DNA of 32,566 nucleotides from Candidatus Terraquivivens ruidianensis (GCA_023267975.1 JALNLA010000002.1:242004-274569); one strand, 5' to 3'; shown: positions 10,285-18,575, numbered from the stretch's first letter. The notes: a model not told the origin generated them from the letters alone. Numbers and translations: made by a program.

Positions 10285-10797
10285 ATGAGTAGGCTAATAG
10301 CAGGTCTCATCATTGGCATGGCAATCCTTACCATGACGTCCGTTGCCTTTTTTACGGGCTCTACCCCGTCCTGGCCTGAGCCTGAAGATTTCCAATCACT
10401 GACGCTTTCTGTGCTACTTCAGGCATATACTGCACTTTTAATGCCCCTATTCGCAGGCGTTATAAACGGTAACGAGGGGTTAGCCATATTTGCAGTATGG
10501 GTAGCTGCATCTTCGCTCGCAGGATTAACGGCTGGCAAGCTCTCTACATCCATAAAGCTAGCGCTAATCATGCCATCCTTCGTTATTCTACTGTGGTTTG
10601 GCTTAACGGCCGTCGTTTTTGCAGAAGTATATGGTCCCCAATCTTGGTTGGTCGAGATAAACGCGTTCCTAGAGCGCATTGCTGCGTACCGTCTGCTTAA
10701 CCTTTTGGTGCCCTACCTGCTTGTCTTGGCGTTTTCGGGAGTGTTCGGTTTTTTGTCCTCAGCGTTTCTGGCCCGTAAGAAGACGGTAACCGTTTGA
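10285..10797 (+). CDS. Predicted four-helix integral membrane protein
   Basis: A 170-residue hydrophobic protein that I cannot place in a named family. Four strongly hydrophobic segments can be seen: about residues 3-23, 45-88 (this long stretch may hold one or two helices), 92-112 and 139-163. The C-terminus is short and basic (ARKKTVTV), suggesting it faces the cytoplasm. No catalytic or metal-binding motif is apparent. The ATG at 10285 overlaps the stop of a ten-codon reading frame that starts at 10256. The gene is transcribed divergently from the Lrp-like RAM gene; an inverted repeat (CGGAGA-N2-TCTCCG, 10205-10218) lies between them. Confidence 0.7.
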   Translation: MSRLIAGLIIGMAILTMTSVAFFTGSTPSWPEPEDFQSLTLSVLLQAYTALLMPLFAGVINGNEGLAIFAVWVAASSLAGLTAGKLSTSIKLALIMPSFVILLWFGLTAVVFAEVYGPQSWLVEINAFLERIAAYRLLNLLVPYLLVLAFSGVFGFLSSAFLARKKTVTV

Positions 10798-10857
10798 GTG
10801 GACAGGTGCTTAGGTAAAAATAAAGGGTAGGTTTAAGATTTAGTGTTCTTGAAGGCT

Positions 10858-10968
10858 TTATGCCCCTGCCCCGCCAGCCCCTTCGGTCGGTGCCTCGGGT
10901 GCCTCCTTCACAGCGGCCTTCTTAGGTTTCTTCTTTGCTTTTGATTTCTTTGCCTTTTTCTTTGGCAT
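10858..10968 (-). CDS. 36-residue lysine-rich small protein
   Basis: The reading frame starts at ATG 10968 and stops at TAA 10858. The first half (MPKKKAKKSKAKKKPKKA) is almost all Lys, Ala and Pro; the second half is a Glu/Ala/Pro/Gly tail ending GAGGAGA. It is predicted to be disordered. The composition resembles histone H1 tails and the lysine-rich extensions of some nucleoid and ribosomal proteins, so binding to DNA or RNA is a reasonable guess, but no family is recognised. A TATA-like sequence inside an inverted repeat stands directly upstream. Support comes from the ATG, the promoter and biased codon content; a short ORF like this could still be spurious. Confidence 0.6.
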   Translation of the reverse strand: MPKKKAKKSKAKKKPKKAAVKEAPEAPTEGAGGAGA

Positions 10969-10976
10969 GCTTATTC

Positions 10977-11000
10977 ACAATACTTTATACAAAGTATTGT
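10977..11000 (-). promoter_or_regulatory. Inverted repeat overlapping the TATA region of the lysine-rich gene
   Basis: Ten-base arms ACAATACTTT and AAAGTATTGT match perfectly around a 4-base centre (ATAC). The centre reads GTATAAAG on the minus strand, so it could itself act as a TATA box for the 36-residue gene whose ATG is 9 bases away. A second TATA-like stretch (TTTTTATAAC) lies just upstream at 10999-11009. The arrangement suggests an operator that controls the small gene. Confidence 0.5.
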
Positions 11001-11114
11001 TATAAAAATTTTTCGAATTTTATAACAACTTGATGATGTACGTGATTAGAACGTGAGGGCGTGATGCTAAAGTAATCTTTTTAAACAATCCAGAATCTGG
11101 ATGCTTGAAGCCAG

Positions 11115-11444
11115 TTGTCGCAGGTTGACATATCGGAATTTAGGAGACTTGACCTTAAAGTAGGCTTAGTCGAACATGCGGAGAGAGTAGTAGGAACGGA
11201 TAGGCTCATAAAACTGCTCGTTAATTTCGGCCAATTCAAGAAAAAGTCGATAACTGCCCTTGGCCACCTATACGGTCCTGAGCATTTCGTCGGTAAGAAG
11301 TTCGTATTTCTAGTAAACCTCAAACCAAGGGTGGTTAGGGGCGAGGCATCTGAGTGCATGATACTAGCTGCAACCGAGTCAGAGGACGTCATAGCGCCGG
11401 TAGTCCCCGAGAAGGACGTGAAGGCAGGGTCTCAGGTATTATAA
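11115..11444 (+). CDS. tRNA-binding (EMAP/CsaA-type OB-fold) protein
   Basis: A 109-residue single OB-fold protein of the tRNA-binding domain family shared by CsaA, Arc1p, EMAP II and the MetRS C-terminal or beta subunit. Diagnostic segments are FRRLDLKVGLVEHAERVVGT at the start, then LIKLLVNFGQFKK, and FVFLVNLKPRVVRGEASECM with the conserved Asn-Leu-Lys-Pro-Arg and the Ser/Met pair. Free-standing archaeal copies may act with MetRS to help bind tRNA, or serve as CsaA-like chaperones; the sequence does not decide. The TTG at 11115 is the only in-frame start after an upstream stop, and a TATA-like TTTTTAAAC about 26 bases upstream fits a leaderless transcript. The AsnRS gene follows on the same strand. 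Confidence 0.88.
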   Translation: MSQVDISEFRRLDLKVGLVEHAERVVGTDRLIKLLVNFGQFKKKSITALGHLYGPEHFVGKKFVFLVNLKPRVVRGEASECMILAATESEDVIAPVVPEKDVKAGSQVL

Positions 11445-11500
11445 TGATCGCCAGAAACCCTCAAAAAATGCCTTAAGCGTCAAAAAAGGTGGTGTTTAAA

Positions 11501-12796
11501 TTGGCCAGAAGATTACACGTTGCCGAAGTCTTTGAGGCGCCAGAGAACGAGGAAGTTGAGCTATTTGGCTGGGTCAGGAACAAGCGGGCACATGGAGGGC
11601 TGGTTTTTCTGGAACTTAGGGATTCCACGGGAACTATCCAGGTTGCAGTAAAGCGTGGGCTTGTGGAGGAGGAAGGCTTTGTAGAGGCCTTGGAGGTCAC
11701 AAGGGAATCCTCTGTTATGATAATGGGCATTACCAAGAAGGACCAAAGGGCACCGGGTGGAACAGAAATCCAATGCAGGTCGTTCAAGGTCATCGGCAAG
11801 TCAATAGCCGAGTTCCCCCTAAAGCCTAGGACTAGCGTCAAGCTCCTGTTGGACAATAGGCACCTGCATCTTAGGAGCCCCAAAGTTGTTGCTATAATGA
11901 AGATACGCTCGTTGCTGACCGGCATAATCCACGAATGGTTCAGAAAGAACGGGTTTACCGAGGTCCACTGCCCCACCTTTATAACGGCCGCCGTCGAGGG
12001 CGGTGCCACGCTCTTTAAGGTGGATTACTTCGGCAAGAAAGTTTACCTGACCCAGAGCGTTCAATTCTACCAAGAGGCAGCCATATTCGGGCTGGAGAAA
12101 GTTTACACGATACAGCCCAGCTTCAGGGCCGAGCTCAGCAGAACTAGGAGGCATTTGACAGAGTTTTGGCACGTTGAGGCCGAAATGGCTAACACCACGC
12201 TCGAGGACTTGATAGCGGTTGTAGAAAGGCTCGTCGGTGACGTGGTTAAGGCGTTGGCGGAGTCGGCTGGACCATATCTTAAGATTTTGGGAAGGAGCAT
12301 GGAACCATCGGTCGCGGAACCCCCATATCCCAGATTAAAGTACGCCGAGGCGCTAGAGATTCTGAGGAAGAAGGGGTTTAACGTGGAATGGGGACAAGAC
12401 TTCGGGGCTGACGAGGAGAGGGAGCTATCCAATGAATTCAGCAAGCCCTTCTTCGTAACCCATTATCCCAAGGAGGCAAAGGCCTTCTATCACATGCCGG
12501 ACCCGTCTGACCCAAGAGTTACGCTCAGTGCCGACCTTCTGGCGCCTGGGGGTTATGGTGAGATAGTCGGCGGAGGCCAAAGGATTCATGAATACGAGCT
12601 ACTTGTTCAGCGAATCAAGGAGGCCGGCCTGAACCCTTCGGATTACGAGTGGTACTTGGATTTAAGGAGGTACGGCTCAGTACCGCATAGCGGCTTTGGG
12701 CTTGGCTTAGAAAGGGTGCTCTGGTGGCTACTCGGCATGACCCACATCAGAGGCACAACGCTCTTTCCCAGAACGCCCACAAGGGTTTACCCATGA
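11501..12796 (+). CDS. asnS: Asparaginyl-tRNA synthetase, archaeal type
   Basis: A class IIb aminoacyl-tRNA synthetase of about 431 residues. An N-terminal OB-fold anticodon-binding domain (ELFGWVRNKRAHGGLVFLEL) is followed by the catalytic domain: VYLTQSVQFYQEAAIFGLEK, motif 2 PSFRAELSRTRRHLTEFWHV and motif 3 FGLGLERVLWWLLG. The EFWHVEAEMA segment and ADLLAPGGYGEIVGGGQR identify AsnRS rather than the closely related AspRS, and the sequence follows the Pyrococcus-type AsnRS throughout to RTPTRVYP. It charges tRNA-Asn directly. I prefer the TTG at 11501, six bases after a GGTGGTG Shine-Dalgarno; GTG 11489 would add four residues. The stop overlaps the ATG of the HemK2-like gene. Confidence 0.94.
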   Translation: MARRLHVAEVFEAPENEEVELFGWVRNKRAHGGLVFLELRDSTGTIQVAVKRGLVEEEGFVEALEVTRESSVMIMGITKKDQRAPGGTEIQCRSFKVIGKSIAEFPLKPRTSVKLLLDNRHLHLRSPKVVAIMKIRSLLTGIIHEWFRKNGFTEVHCPTFITAAVEGGATLFKVDYFGKKVYLTQSVQFYQEAAIFGLEKVYTIQPSFRAELSRTRRHLTEFWHVEAEMANTTLEDLIAVVERLVGDVVKALAESAGPYLKILGRSMEPSVAEPPYPRLKYAEALEILRKKGFNVEWGQDFGADEERELSNEFSKPFFVTHYPKEAKAFYHMPDPSDPRVTLSADLLAPGGYGEIVGGGQRIHEYELLVQRIKEAGLNPSDYEWYLDLRRYGSVPHSGFGLGLERVLWWLLGMTHIRGTTLFPRTPTRVYP

Positions 12797-13350
12797 GTAG
12801 TGTATACCAGCCCGCAGAGGATACTTTCCTACTAATGGATGTCGTCAACGATATGCCCCATGTCGGGAAGGCGGTGGAGGTAGGCTCTGGCAGTGGTATG
12901 GTTTCCGTAGCGTTGACATATAAAGCCGATTATGTAGTATCCATGGACATAGACCTGAACTCATGCTATGCTACGTTAAAGCGTCTTCGTAAGCATGACC
13001 AAAGGGCCAAAACCGACGTGATTTGCTGCAACCTTCTTTCGGCCTTTAGAGAAAGCTCGGGCTTCGAGCTTATTGTTTTTAACCCTCCATATCTTCCTAA
13101 CGAACAGCTACAGGACGTCTCCGTGTTCGGCGGTGAGCACGGTGTAGAGACCTCGGTCGAGTTCCTACATCAAGCCTCATGCAGGTTGTCGCACTTTGGT
13201 AGAATCTTGTTGGTAGTCACAAGCCTTTCCAACGTAGAGAAATTGTGGGAGGCAGCGTCAAAGCTGGGACTCCACCACAAAACCCTTAGACACGCTAAGC
13301 TGTTCTTTGAAATTTTGTGCGTTGTAGAATTTAGAAAGGGAGGTATATAA
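12793..13350 (+). CDS. HemK2/Mtq2-type class I methyltransferase
   Basis: A 185-residue SAM-dependent methyltransferase. It begins MSSVYQPAEDTFLLMDVV, the N-terminal signature of archaeal/eukaryotic HemK2 (Mtq2, N6AMT1). Motif I is AVEVGSGSGMVSVAL, and the catalytic motif is IVFNPPYLPN (NPPY). Short archaeal HemK2 proteins methylate the glutamine of the GGQ motif in release factor aRF1, usually with a Trm112-like partner. ATG 12793 is chosen because it overlaps the asnS stop (ATGA) and begins exactly at the conserved N-terminus; a longer frame upstream lies inside asnS. Translational coupling with AsnRS places both genes in a translation operon. Confidence 0.92.
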   Translation: MSSVYQPAEDTFLLMDVVNDMPHVGKAVEVGSGSGMVSVALTYKADYVVSMDIDLNSCYATLKRLRKHDQRAKTDVICCNLLSAFRESSGFELIVFNPPYLPNEQLQDVSVFGGEHGVETSVEFLHQASCRLSHFGRILLVVTSLSNVEKLWEAASKLGLHHKTLRHAKLFFEILCVVEFRKGGI

Positions 13351-13392
13351 ATAAGGGAAGGTTGATAACGGAAGGTAATTACTGTTAATAAG

Positions 13393-13518
13393 TTAAAACT
13401 CTTCCTCTTCCTCAAACTCCTCTTCTTCGAATTCCTCCTCGCCCTCTTCAAACTCTTCCTCAAACTCCTCCTCAAACTCTTCCTCTTCCTCAACGGACAA
13501 TATGCTTGGATATACCAT
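13393..13518 (-). CDS. 41-residue Glu/Phe-repeat acidic protein
   Basis: From ATG 13518 to TAA 13393 the frame encodes nine ordinary residues (MVYPSILSV) and then only Glu, Phe and one Gly, for example EEEEEFEEEFEEEFEEG, with Phe every 4-7 residues. The net charge is extremely negative. GGTGAT (13522-13527 on the minus strand) precedes the ATG by three bases and matches the archaeal anti-Shine-Dalgarno, supporting translation; a GTG four codons upstream is an alternative start. No family is recognised. Spaced aromatics in a polyacidic chain are seen in tails of chaperones and nucleic-acid mimics, but function here is unknown. It is convergent with the HemK2 gene. Low-complexity DNA could also open such a frame by chance. 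Confidence 0.55.
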   Translation of the reverse strand: MVYPSILSVEEEEEFEEEFEEEFEEGEEEFEEEEFEEEEEF

Positions 13519-13793
13519 ATTTATCACCGCACTGAAAACTACGGCCATATCTTGTTTTTAAGGTTTGCGGGTTTTCTCTGAGGCATGTAAGGTCGCATGA
13601 ATTCGTTCTTTAGGTGCTGTCTTAACAATCAAGTCCCCAAACGGCATAGCTTTAAAGAAAAGATAACGTTTAAGTCGTTACACTTTCGTAAGCTTTACAA
13701 TAGATAACGGGAACAAGTATGCTGGATGGAAAACACAAGACCGTCATACGGTTGAGGTGGTAAAGAACGTTATGGTATGAGGGCTTAGCGTTC

Positions 13794-14570
13794 GTGGCCT
13801 TGGGTTTCGGGATAGCTAGCTTGGGAACGCTGATAGGGATAGGCGGCGGAGCGTATCTTGTTCCAACCCTTATCTTGCTGTACGGCTTTGAGCCCAGGAT
13901 GGCAGCCGGGACGAGTTTGCTTTTCGTTCTCTTGAACGTTTTGTCTGGAAGCACCTCATATCTGAGACTGAAAAGGGTCGACGTTAAGCTTGGGTTCATG
14001 CTCATGGCTCCTACGATTCCGGGAGCGGTCATAGGCGCATACTTGGTGAGCTATCTCGGGTCCTTCGTGTTCAGGCTTGTCTTTGCGGCCCTTCTGGTTT
14101 GGGCATCGCTTTACCTTTTATTCAGACCTACGAGTCGATCCAGTATTACGATGATGAGGGGGTACAGAAGAAAAATCGTAGACTCCGGGGGAAGAGTATT
14201 CACCTACTCGGTTAACGTGCCCTTAGGGCTAGTAACGAGCTTCGTCGCGGGGTTTGTGTCCAGCGTCTTCGGTATAGGCGGCGGCGTGCTGCATGTCCCT
14301 ATCATGATACACGTGCTCGGCATACCCGTCCACGTTGCAACGGCCACGTCGCATTTCGTACTAGTGTTCACAACACTGTTCGGCTCCATTACCCATTCCG
14401 CGTTAAACAACGTCTCATTTGAGCATGCCCTTCTCTTGGGCTTAGGTGGTGTATTTGGTGCCCAAGTAGGTGCACGCATATCCGGCCGTATAGACGACGT
14501 GAAGATCAAGAGGCTACTGGGTCTTACGCTTCTGGTCGTCGCGATTAGGCTGGTATATCAATTCTCATAA
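13794..14570 (+). CDS. TauE/SafE family (sulfite/organosulfonate exporter-type) permease
   Basis: A 258-residue polytopic membrane protein with the duplicated TauE/SafE architecture. The repeated glycine motif occurs as GTLIGIGGGAYLVPTLILLY (about 11-30) and SVFGIGGGVLHVPIMIHVLG (about 155-174), and there are about eight hydrophobic helices. The family exports anions such as sulfite, sulfoacetate or taurine-derived products, but members vary and the substrate cannot be inferred. GTG 13794 is the only plausible start codon in a frame open from 13764; it begins right on the first helix, so a few N-terminal residues may be missing if a non-standard start is used. It is monocistronic. Confidence 0.87.
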   Translation: MALGFGIASLGTLIGIGGGAYLVPTLILLYGFEPRMAAGTSLLFVLLNVLSGSTSYLRLKRVDVKLGFMLMAPTIPGAVIGAYLVSYLGSFVFRLVFAALLVWASLYLLFRPTSRSSITMMRGYRRKIVDSGGRVFTYSVNVPLGLVTSFVAGFVSSVFGIGGGVLHVPIMIHVLGIPVHVATATSHFVLVFTTLFGSITHSALNNVSFEHALLLGLGGVFGAQVGARISGRIDDVKIKRLLGLTLLVVAIRLVYQFS

Positions 14571-14756
14571 GGATAACCGTTACGTCCTTTTCGAATTTCT
14601 GGCTTTTCAGTAGTCAGAGCTGGTGAGGAGCGGATTCGGTCCAACGTACCATGGAACCATATTATGATTAGGTGATTCTTTGGGAGAAATTTTTCGTGCA
14701 TCGTAACTAATATACGCTTAACCTTTCCATCGGTACTCAAAGACGATGTCTGCAAT

Positions 14757-15311
14757 CTACCTTGACATTATGTACCCTGAGTAAATCAGAGCCCATGAGA
14801 GTACCGGATAGACTATCATCCTCTCCATCCCTCCATGGCCCAATCCCATATGAATCCCGAGTGCAAACAGCAAGATGGCCGTTAAGGATGCAGCACCAAG
14901 GACTATCGAGGGTAATGCTAAGCACCTTGGAGAGGTTCTGCTGGAGAGCACGGCAGAGGTGCCTGCGAATATGAAGGTTATGGCCGACATGATGAAGTGT
15001 AGGTTGTAAGGGCTGCCCTCTGGGAATATTCCAACACCCATTGCTCCCATCCCAGCCAAGAGCACGGTTGCAGGGAAAACCCTATCGTTCAGCATACGTC
15101 TTAGGAAGAAGGATGCAGCTGTAACGGTCAATCCTAAAAACGTTATCGATGTATTGAAGATCGGTGCAGTATCCCCTACGCCTAGGTCGCTAATGTAGTT
15201 GTTGGATACGCTGTAACCTACATATAGAGCCTCGGATACTATCATCATGATCATGAATTGCGTTATACCAGAGAGTATCAGTAATCCTGCGATCAGACCA
15301 TACCGGGGCAT
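14757..15311 (-). CDS. DUF998-family membrane protein
   Basis: A 184-residue protein with about six transmembrane helices. The segment VSNNYISDLGVGDTAPIFN (about 35-53) is the signature of DUF998, where a YxSxLG motif follows the first helix and a loop begins the second. Family members in archaea and bacteria are uncharacterised membrane proteins. ATG 15311 is preceded by an A/T-rich TATA-like stretch about 26 bases upstream (near 15340), consistent with a leaderless mRNA. It is flanked by the convergent TauE gene and, on the same strand upstream, by the P-type ATPase gene across a 221-base gap. Confidence 0.82.
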   Translation of the reverse strand: MPRYGLIAGLLILSGITQFMIMMIVSEALYVGYSVSNNYISDLGVGDTAPIFNTSITFLGLTVTAASFFLRRMLNDRVFPATVLLAGMGAMGVGIFPEGSPYNLHFIMSAITFIFAGTSAVLSSRTSPRCLALPSIVLGAASLTAILLFALGIHMGLGHGGMERMIVYPVLSWALIYSGYIMSR

Positions 15312-15532
15312 GCTTAAAGGTGGAAAATCATGGCTAAAAAAATTTCTTGCAACCTTAATGCTTTTTACTTCTTTTGAGCTTTCTATCTCGAACAGGGCTG
15401 AGATCAGTGCGGGGGGGTTAGGTTTAGACCTCGGTTTAAATTCTCGGAATTTTGCCCATGGCGAAATCCATGGAGATACTACAGTTCATATTCTTTCTTG
15501 GAATCGAGTTCCTCAGAGGGCTATCCAACTTT

Positions 15533-18529
15533 TTATGAAAGCAAAACGCTCTGGTATTCTGGGTTTACTTTGTTGTATTTGTCCTGAATTATGTCGCGGA
15601 TTTTTCGCCAATCTTCAGCTATTTTTGGCCAAAACTGGCTGGTCATCACTTGCTTCGTTACGTAGTCTTTCATAGGCTTTTCTCGTTTTATTGTCCTTAG
15701 GCGCCAATCAATGCTAATGAGTCCTGCACGTCTTAAATGTTGAATGTTATGGCCGACTTGGTCCATGTCAAGAGGATAGCTTATACTTCGTGTTAGATCG
15801 GCTAATAAGGAATCGATGGAAATCTCGTCTTCAGCACGCAGACAGATTATGGCCACCATATCTTGAACAAATCTTGCGGTCTTGCTGAGATAAAGTCCCT
15901 CGTGTCTTGTCGGAATCAAAACTTGCTCCAAGCGGTAGGCATATCGTTTATAGAACCACTTTTTGACGGTTTCGGTTAACACTAAGTAAGCGCCAATCAG
16001 TCCTGCCAAGAATAGGAAAAACGTGAATGGCGGCTTCACAAAATGGAATAGTTCGCCTATTGGCGTGAAGGGCAGTAATAATGCAATGCCAACGATGCTT
16101 AGGCTGCTTAAAAGTAAAAGTCTGCTTGGTTTGCTCTTGTAGAAAGGCGTTCTTCTCGTTCTTATGACAAATATGACAAAGGTTTGTGTACATAAAGACT
16201 CGAGAAACCATGCTGTTTGAAACAGCGACTCGGTTGCGTTGAAAACAAGTAGCATTATAAAGAATGTTAGGAAGTCAAAGATAGAGCTTATCGGCCCTAG
16301 GAGTATCATGAATCTCCTTATGAAGGAAATGTCCCATCTTTTGGGTTTTTCAACATATTCTGGATCTACATTGTCGGTTGTTATGGTGGACTGGGAGAAA
16401 TCGTAGAGTAGATTGTTTAAGAGTATCTGTGTTGCGGTCATAGGCAAGAATGGCAGAAACAGGGATGCTCCGGCGACGCTGAACATGTTGCCGAAGTTTG
16501 AGCTAACTCCCATCATGACGTATTTCATAGTGTTGCCGAAAGTTTTTCGTCCTTCTAAGACGCCTTCGTACAGCACTCTTAAGCTCTTTTGCAATAATAT
16601 GATGTCAGCGGACTCTTTGGCTACGTCCACAGCGTTATCAACTGAGATGCCGACGTCTGCTGTCTTCATGGAAGGTGCATCGTTGATTCCGTCTCCCAGA
16701 AAGCCAACCACATGCCCGTTACTTTTCAGCGCGGTGATTATTCTGTCTTTTTGGGCTGGTGTCACTCTTGCAAAAACGTTTGCTTCTTCAACAACCTTGG
16801 AAAGTGCATCGTCATGCATCTGAGCAATCTCGCTTCCAAGGACAACACCTTTTATTTCAAAACCCAGGTGTTCACAAGTCTTTCTTGTAACCAATTCGTT
16901 ATCGCCAGTAAGAATTTTTAGTTCTACTCCCGCCTTGTTTAATAGCTGCAGAGATTCCCGCGCCGTTTCTTTGGGCGGGTCGAGAAAAGCCACAAAACCC
17001 AAAAACACCATATCGCTTTCATCATTCACAGAGTATACGGGTTTTTCTTCTCTGAGTTTCTTGTAGGAAACTGCTAAGACTCTGAACCCTTCAGAACTCA
17101 AATCATAGTATTTCTGCTCAATTTTTCTACGAAATTCGTCTGTTAAATCAGAAATCGTGTCTCCATGTTCACAGTAGGAACATACCTTAACTATCTCCTC
17201 GGGAGCTCCTTTAGCAATAAAATATCGCTGTTTTTCATACTCAACAACAACAGAAACTCGCCTTCTTATGAAATCAAATGGGACTTCATCGATTTTCTGG
17301 TAATCTTTCACATCAATGTCTTTATATCCGAGTATAGCCTCGTCGAGTGGGCTTTTCAACCCTGTCTGATGATAACTGTTCAGAAATGAATACAACAGTA
17401 CTTTTTCATCATCTTTTCCTTCCATATCCACATGCAGTACAAGTTTTATTTTGTTCTCTGTAAGCGTACCTGTCTTATCAGTACATAAAACATTCATGCT
17501 TCCGAAATTCTCGATAGCCGCGAGGCGCTTTACGATAACGCCCTTTCTAGACATCGCAAGGGCTCCTTTGGAAAGATTTACGGTAATAATCATCGGCAGA
17601 AGTTCAGGTGTCAAACCGACAGCCAAAGCCACAGCAAAAAGAAGCGACTCCAAAACGTCACGTTTGTACAGCGCGTTTACGAAAAAAACAAACATTACCA
17701 GAAGAAAGGTGACTTGCATTATTAGAAACCCAAAACTCTTGATTCCCCTTTCAAATTCTGTTTCAGGCTCTTTTTCAACAAGTCTTTTAGCAATTTTCCC
17801 ATATTCAGTGAGGCTTCCAGTTTTTAACACAACAGCTGTTGCCGTTCCGCTTATAACTGAAGTTCCCATAAAAAGACAGTTATTCCATTCCGTGGGCGCT
17901 GTTCCCTTTGCCTTTACTGGCGTAGATGTTTTTTCTACTGGAAAAGATTCTCCCGTTAATGCTGATTGGTTCAGGAACAAGTCTTTTGCAGTGATGACTC
18001 TTGCATCTGCAGGCACAATGTCTCCAGCAGAAAGATACACGATGTCGCCTGGGACAATCTCGGAAAGTCTCACTTCTTGTTTGGCGCCGTCTCTGAGAAC
18101 CGTCGCAGTTGTGGTTACTTTTTCCTTCAGCGCTTCTGCAGCTTTTTCCGCTTTAGATTCTTGATGAAAGTCAAGTATCACACTTACGAATACGATGTAA
18201 AATACAATGGTAACATTTATGATCTCTCCGAGAAAACCAGCAATCAAACCCGCAATCAATAATATAATTACCAAAGGGCTACGGAAGTGAGAAAGAAAGT
18301 CGAAAATAGTCGTTCTCTTCTTTCTCTTGGCAAGTTCATTGTAACCATATATTCCTAGGCGCTTTTCTGCTTCTTCGGAAGAGAGCCCAGTCATGGAAGT
18401 GTTTAAGCGGGCAAGAAACTCGTCAATCGGTAGACTTAGAAGCTCTTCGGTGCTTGGCAGAGCCCAGCTCGAAAACTGCTTGTAGTCAACCTCTCTATGT
18501 TTTGATGCTTCATCATTTCCACTGTCCAT
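15533..18529 (-). CDS. mgtA: MgtA-type (P3B) magnesium-translocating P-type ATPase with C-terminal extension
   Basis: A 998-residue P-type ATPase. The actuator has LTGES (191-195). The helix 4 motif is AVGLTPELLPMIITVNLSKG (303-322). The phosphorylation site is CTDKTGTLTENK with Asp351, and the hinge is FLGDGINDAPSMKTADVGIS. TPELLPMI and the AIENFGSMNVLCTDKTGT region place it with MgtA/MgtB, which import Mg2+ into the cytoplasm. After the last membrane helix (about residue 853) come roughly 130 further residues. These include a helical stretch and LADLTRSISYPLDMDQVGHN / HLRRAGLISIDWRLRTIKRE, which looks like a winged-helix fold, ending in WPKIAEDWRKIRDIIQ. This extension is absent from bacterial MgtA (about 900 residues). 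The gene looks somewhat richer in A/T than its neighbours and lies beside a tRNA 3' end. Confidence 0.92.
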   Translation of the reverse strand: MDSGNDEASKHREVDYKQFSSWALPSTEELLSLPIDEFLARLNTSMTGLSSEEAEKRLGIYGYNELAKRKKRTTIFDFLSHFRSPLVIILLIAGLIAGFLGEIINVTIVFYIVFVSVILDFHQESKAEKAAEALKEKVTTTATVLRDGAKQEVRLSEIVPGDIVYLSAGDIVPADARVITAKDLFLNQSALTGESFPVEKTSTPVKAKGTAPTEWNNCLFMGTSVISGTATAVVLKTGSLTEYGKIAKRLVEKEPETEFERGIKSFGFLIMQVTFLLVMFVFFVNALYKRDVLESLLFAVALAVGLTPELLPMIITVNLSKGALAMSRKGVIVKRLAAIENFGSMNVLCTDKTGTLTENKIKLVLHVDMEGKDDEKVLLYSFLNSYHQTGLKSPLDEAILGYKDIDVKDYQKIDEVPFDFIRRRVSVVVEYEKQRYFIAKGAPEEIVKVCSYCEHGDTISDLTDEFRRKIEQKYYDLSSEGFRVLAVSYKKLREEKPVYSVNDESDMVFLGFVAFLDPPKETARESLQLLNKAGVELKILTGDNELVTRKTCEHLGFEIKGVVLGSEIAQMHDDALSKVVEEANVFARVTPAQKDRIITALKSNGHVVGFLGDGINDAPSMKTADVGISVDNAVDVAKESADIILLQKSLRVLYEGVLEGRKTFGNTMKYVMMGVSSNFGNMFSVAGASLFLPFLPMTATQILLNNLLYDFSQSTITTDNVDPEYVEKPKRWDISFIRRFMILLGPISSIFDFLTFFIMLLVFNATESLFQTAWFLESLCTQTFVIFVIRTRRTPFYKSKPSRLLLLSSLSIVGIALLLPFTPIGELFHFVKPPFTFFLFLAGLIGAYLVLTETVKKWFYKRYAYRLEQVLIPTRHEGLYLSKTARFVQDMVAIICLRAEDEISIDSLLADLTRSISYPLDMDQVGHNIQHLRRAGLISIDWRLRTIKREKPMKDYVTKQVMTSQFWPKIAEDWRKIRDIIQDKYNKVNPEYQSVLLS

Positions 18530-18547
18530 TTCTCTTTAATCACTCTC

Positions 18548-18575
18548 CAGCTGAGCTGTCATACCCTTAAAAACC
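18548..18575 (-). promoter_or_regulatory. mgtA promoter with inverted repeat at the start site
   Basis: GTTTTTAAGGG on the minus strand (about 18565-18575) is a TATA-like box predicting transcription near 18545. The inverted repeat CAGCTGAGCTG (18548-18558, 5-bp arms, 1-base centre) lies between the TATA box and the predicted start, a typical place for an archaeal repressor. Mg2+-dependent control is a guess. Confidence 0.4.

Noticed and set aside
10256-10288. A ten-codon frame (MANHLRGLVA) whose stop overlaps the ATG of the membrane protein gene, like a leader peptide.
   Set aside because: Too short to judge; attenuation by leader peptides is not established in archaea and the codons are unremarkable.
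11031-11060. TGATGA-like sequence suggestive of a C/D-box guide RNA.
   Set aside because: No matching D box (CTGA) or second C'/D' pair at the right distance.
11501-12796. AspRS assignment for the class IIb synthetase.
   Set aside because: The EFWHVEAEMA segment, the GGYGEIVGGGQR region and the C-terminus match archaeal AsnRS; AspRS has a different sequence at these places.
13170-13493. A 107-codon minus-strand frame rich in Arg, Lys and Ser overlapping the Glu/Phe gene and the HemK2 3' end.
   Set aside because: Its composition is the out-of-frame reading of GAG/GAA-rich codons, and half of it is antisense to the hemK2-like gene. The acidic frame has a proper ATG and ribosome site.
14558-14755. 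A 65-codon minus-strand frame directly after the DUF998 gene.
   Set aside because: TTG start, no family resemblance, and its end overlaps the TauE gene antisense. Nothing supports it beyond an AGGTAG before the start.
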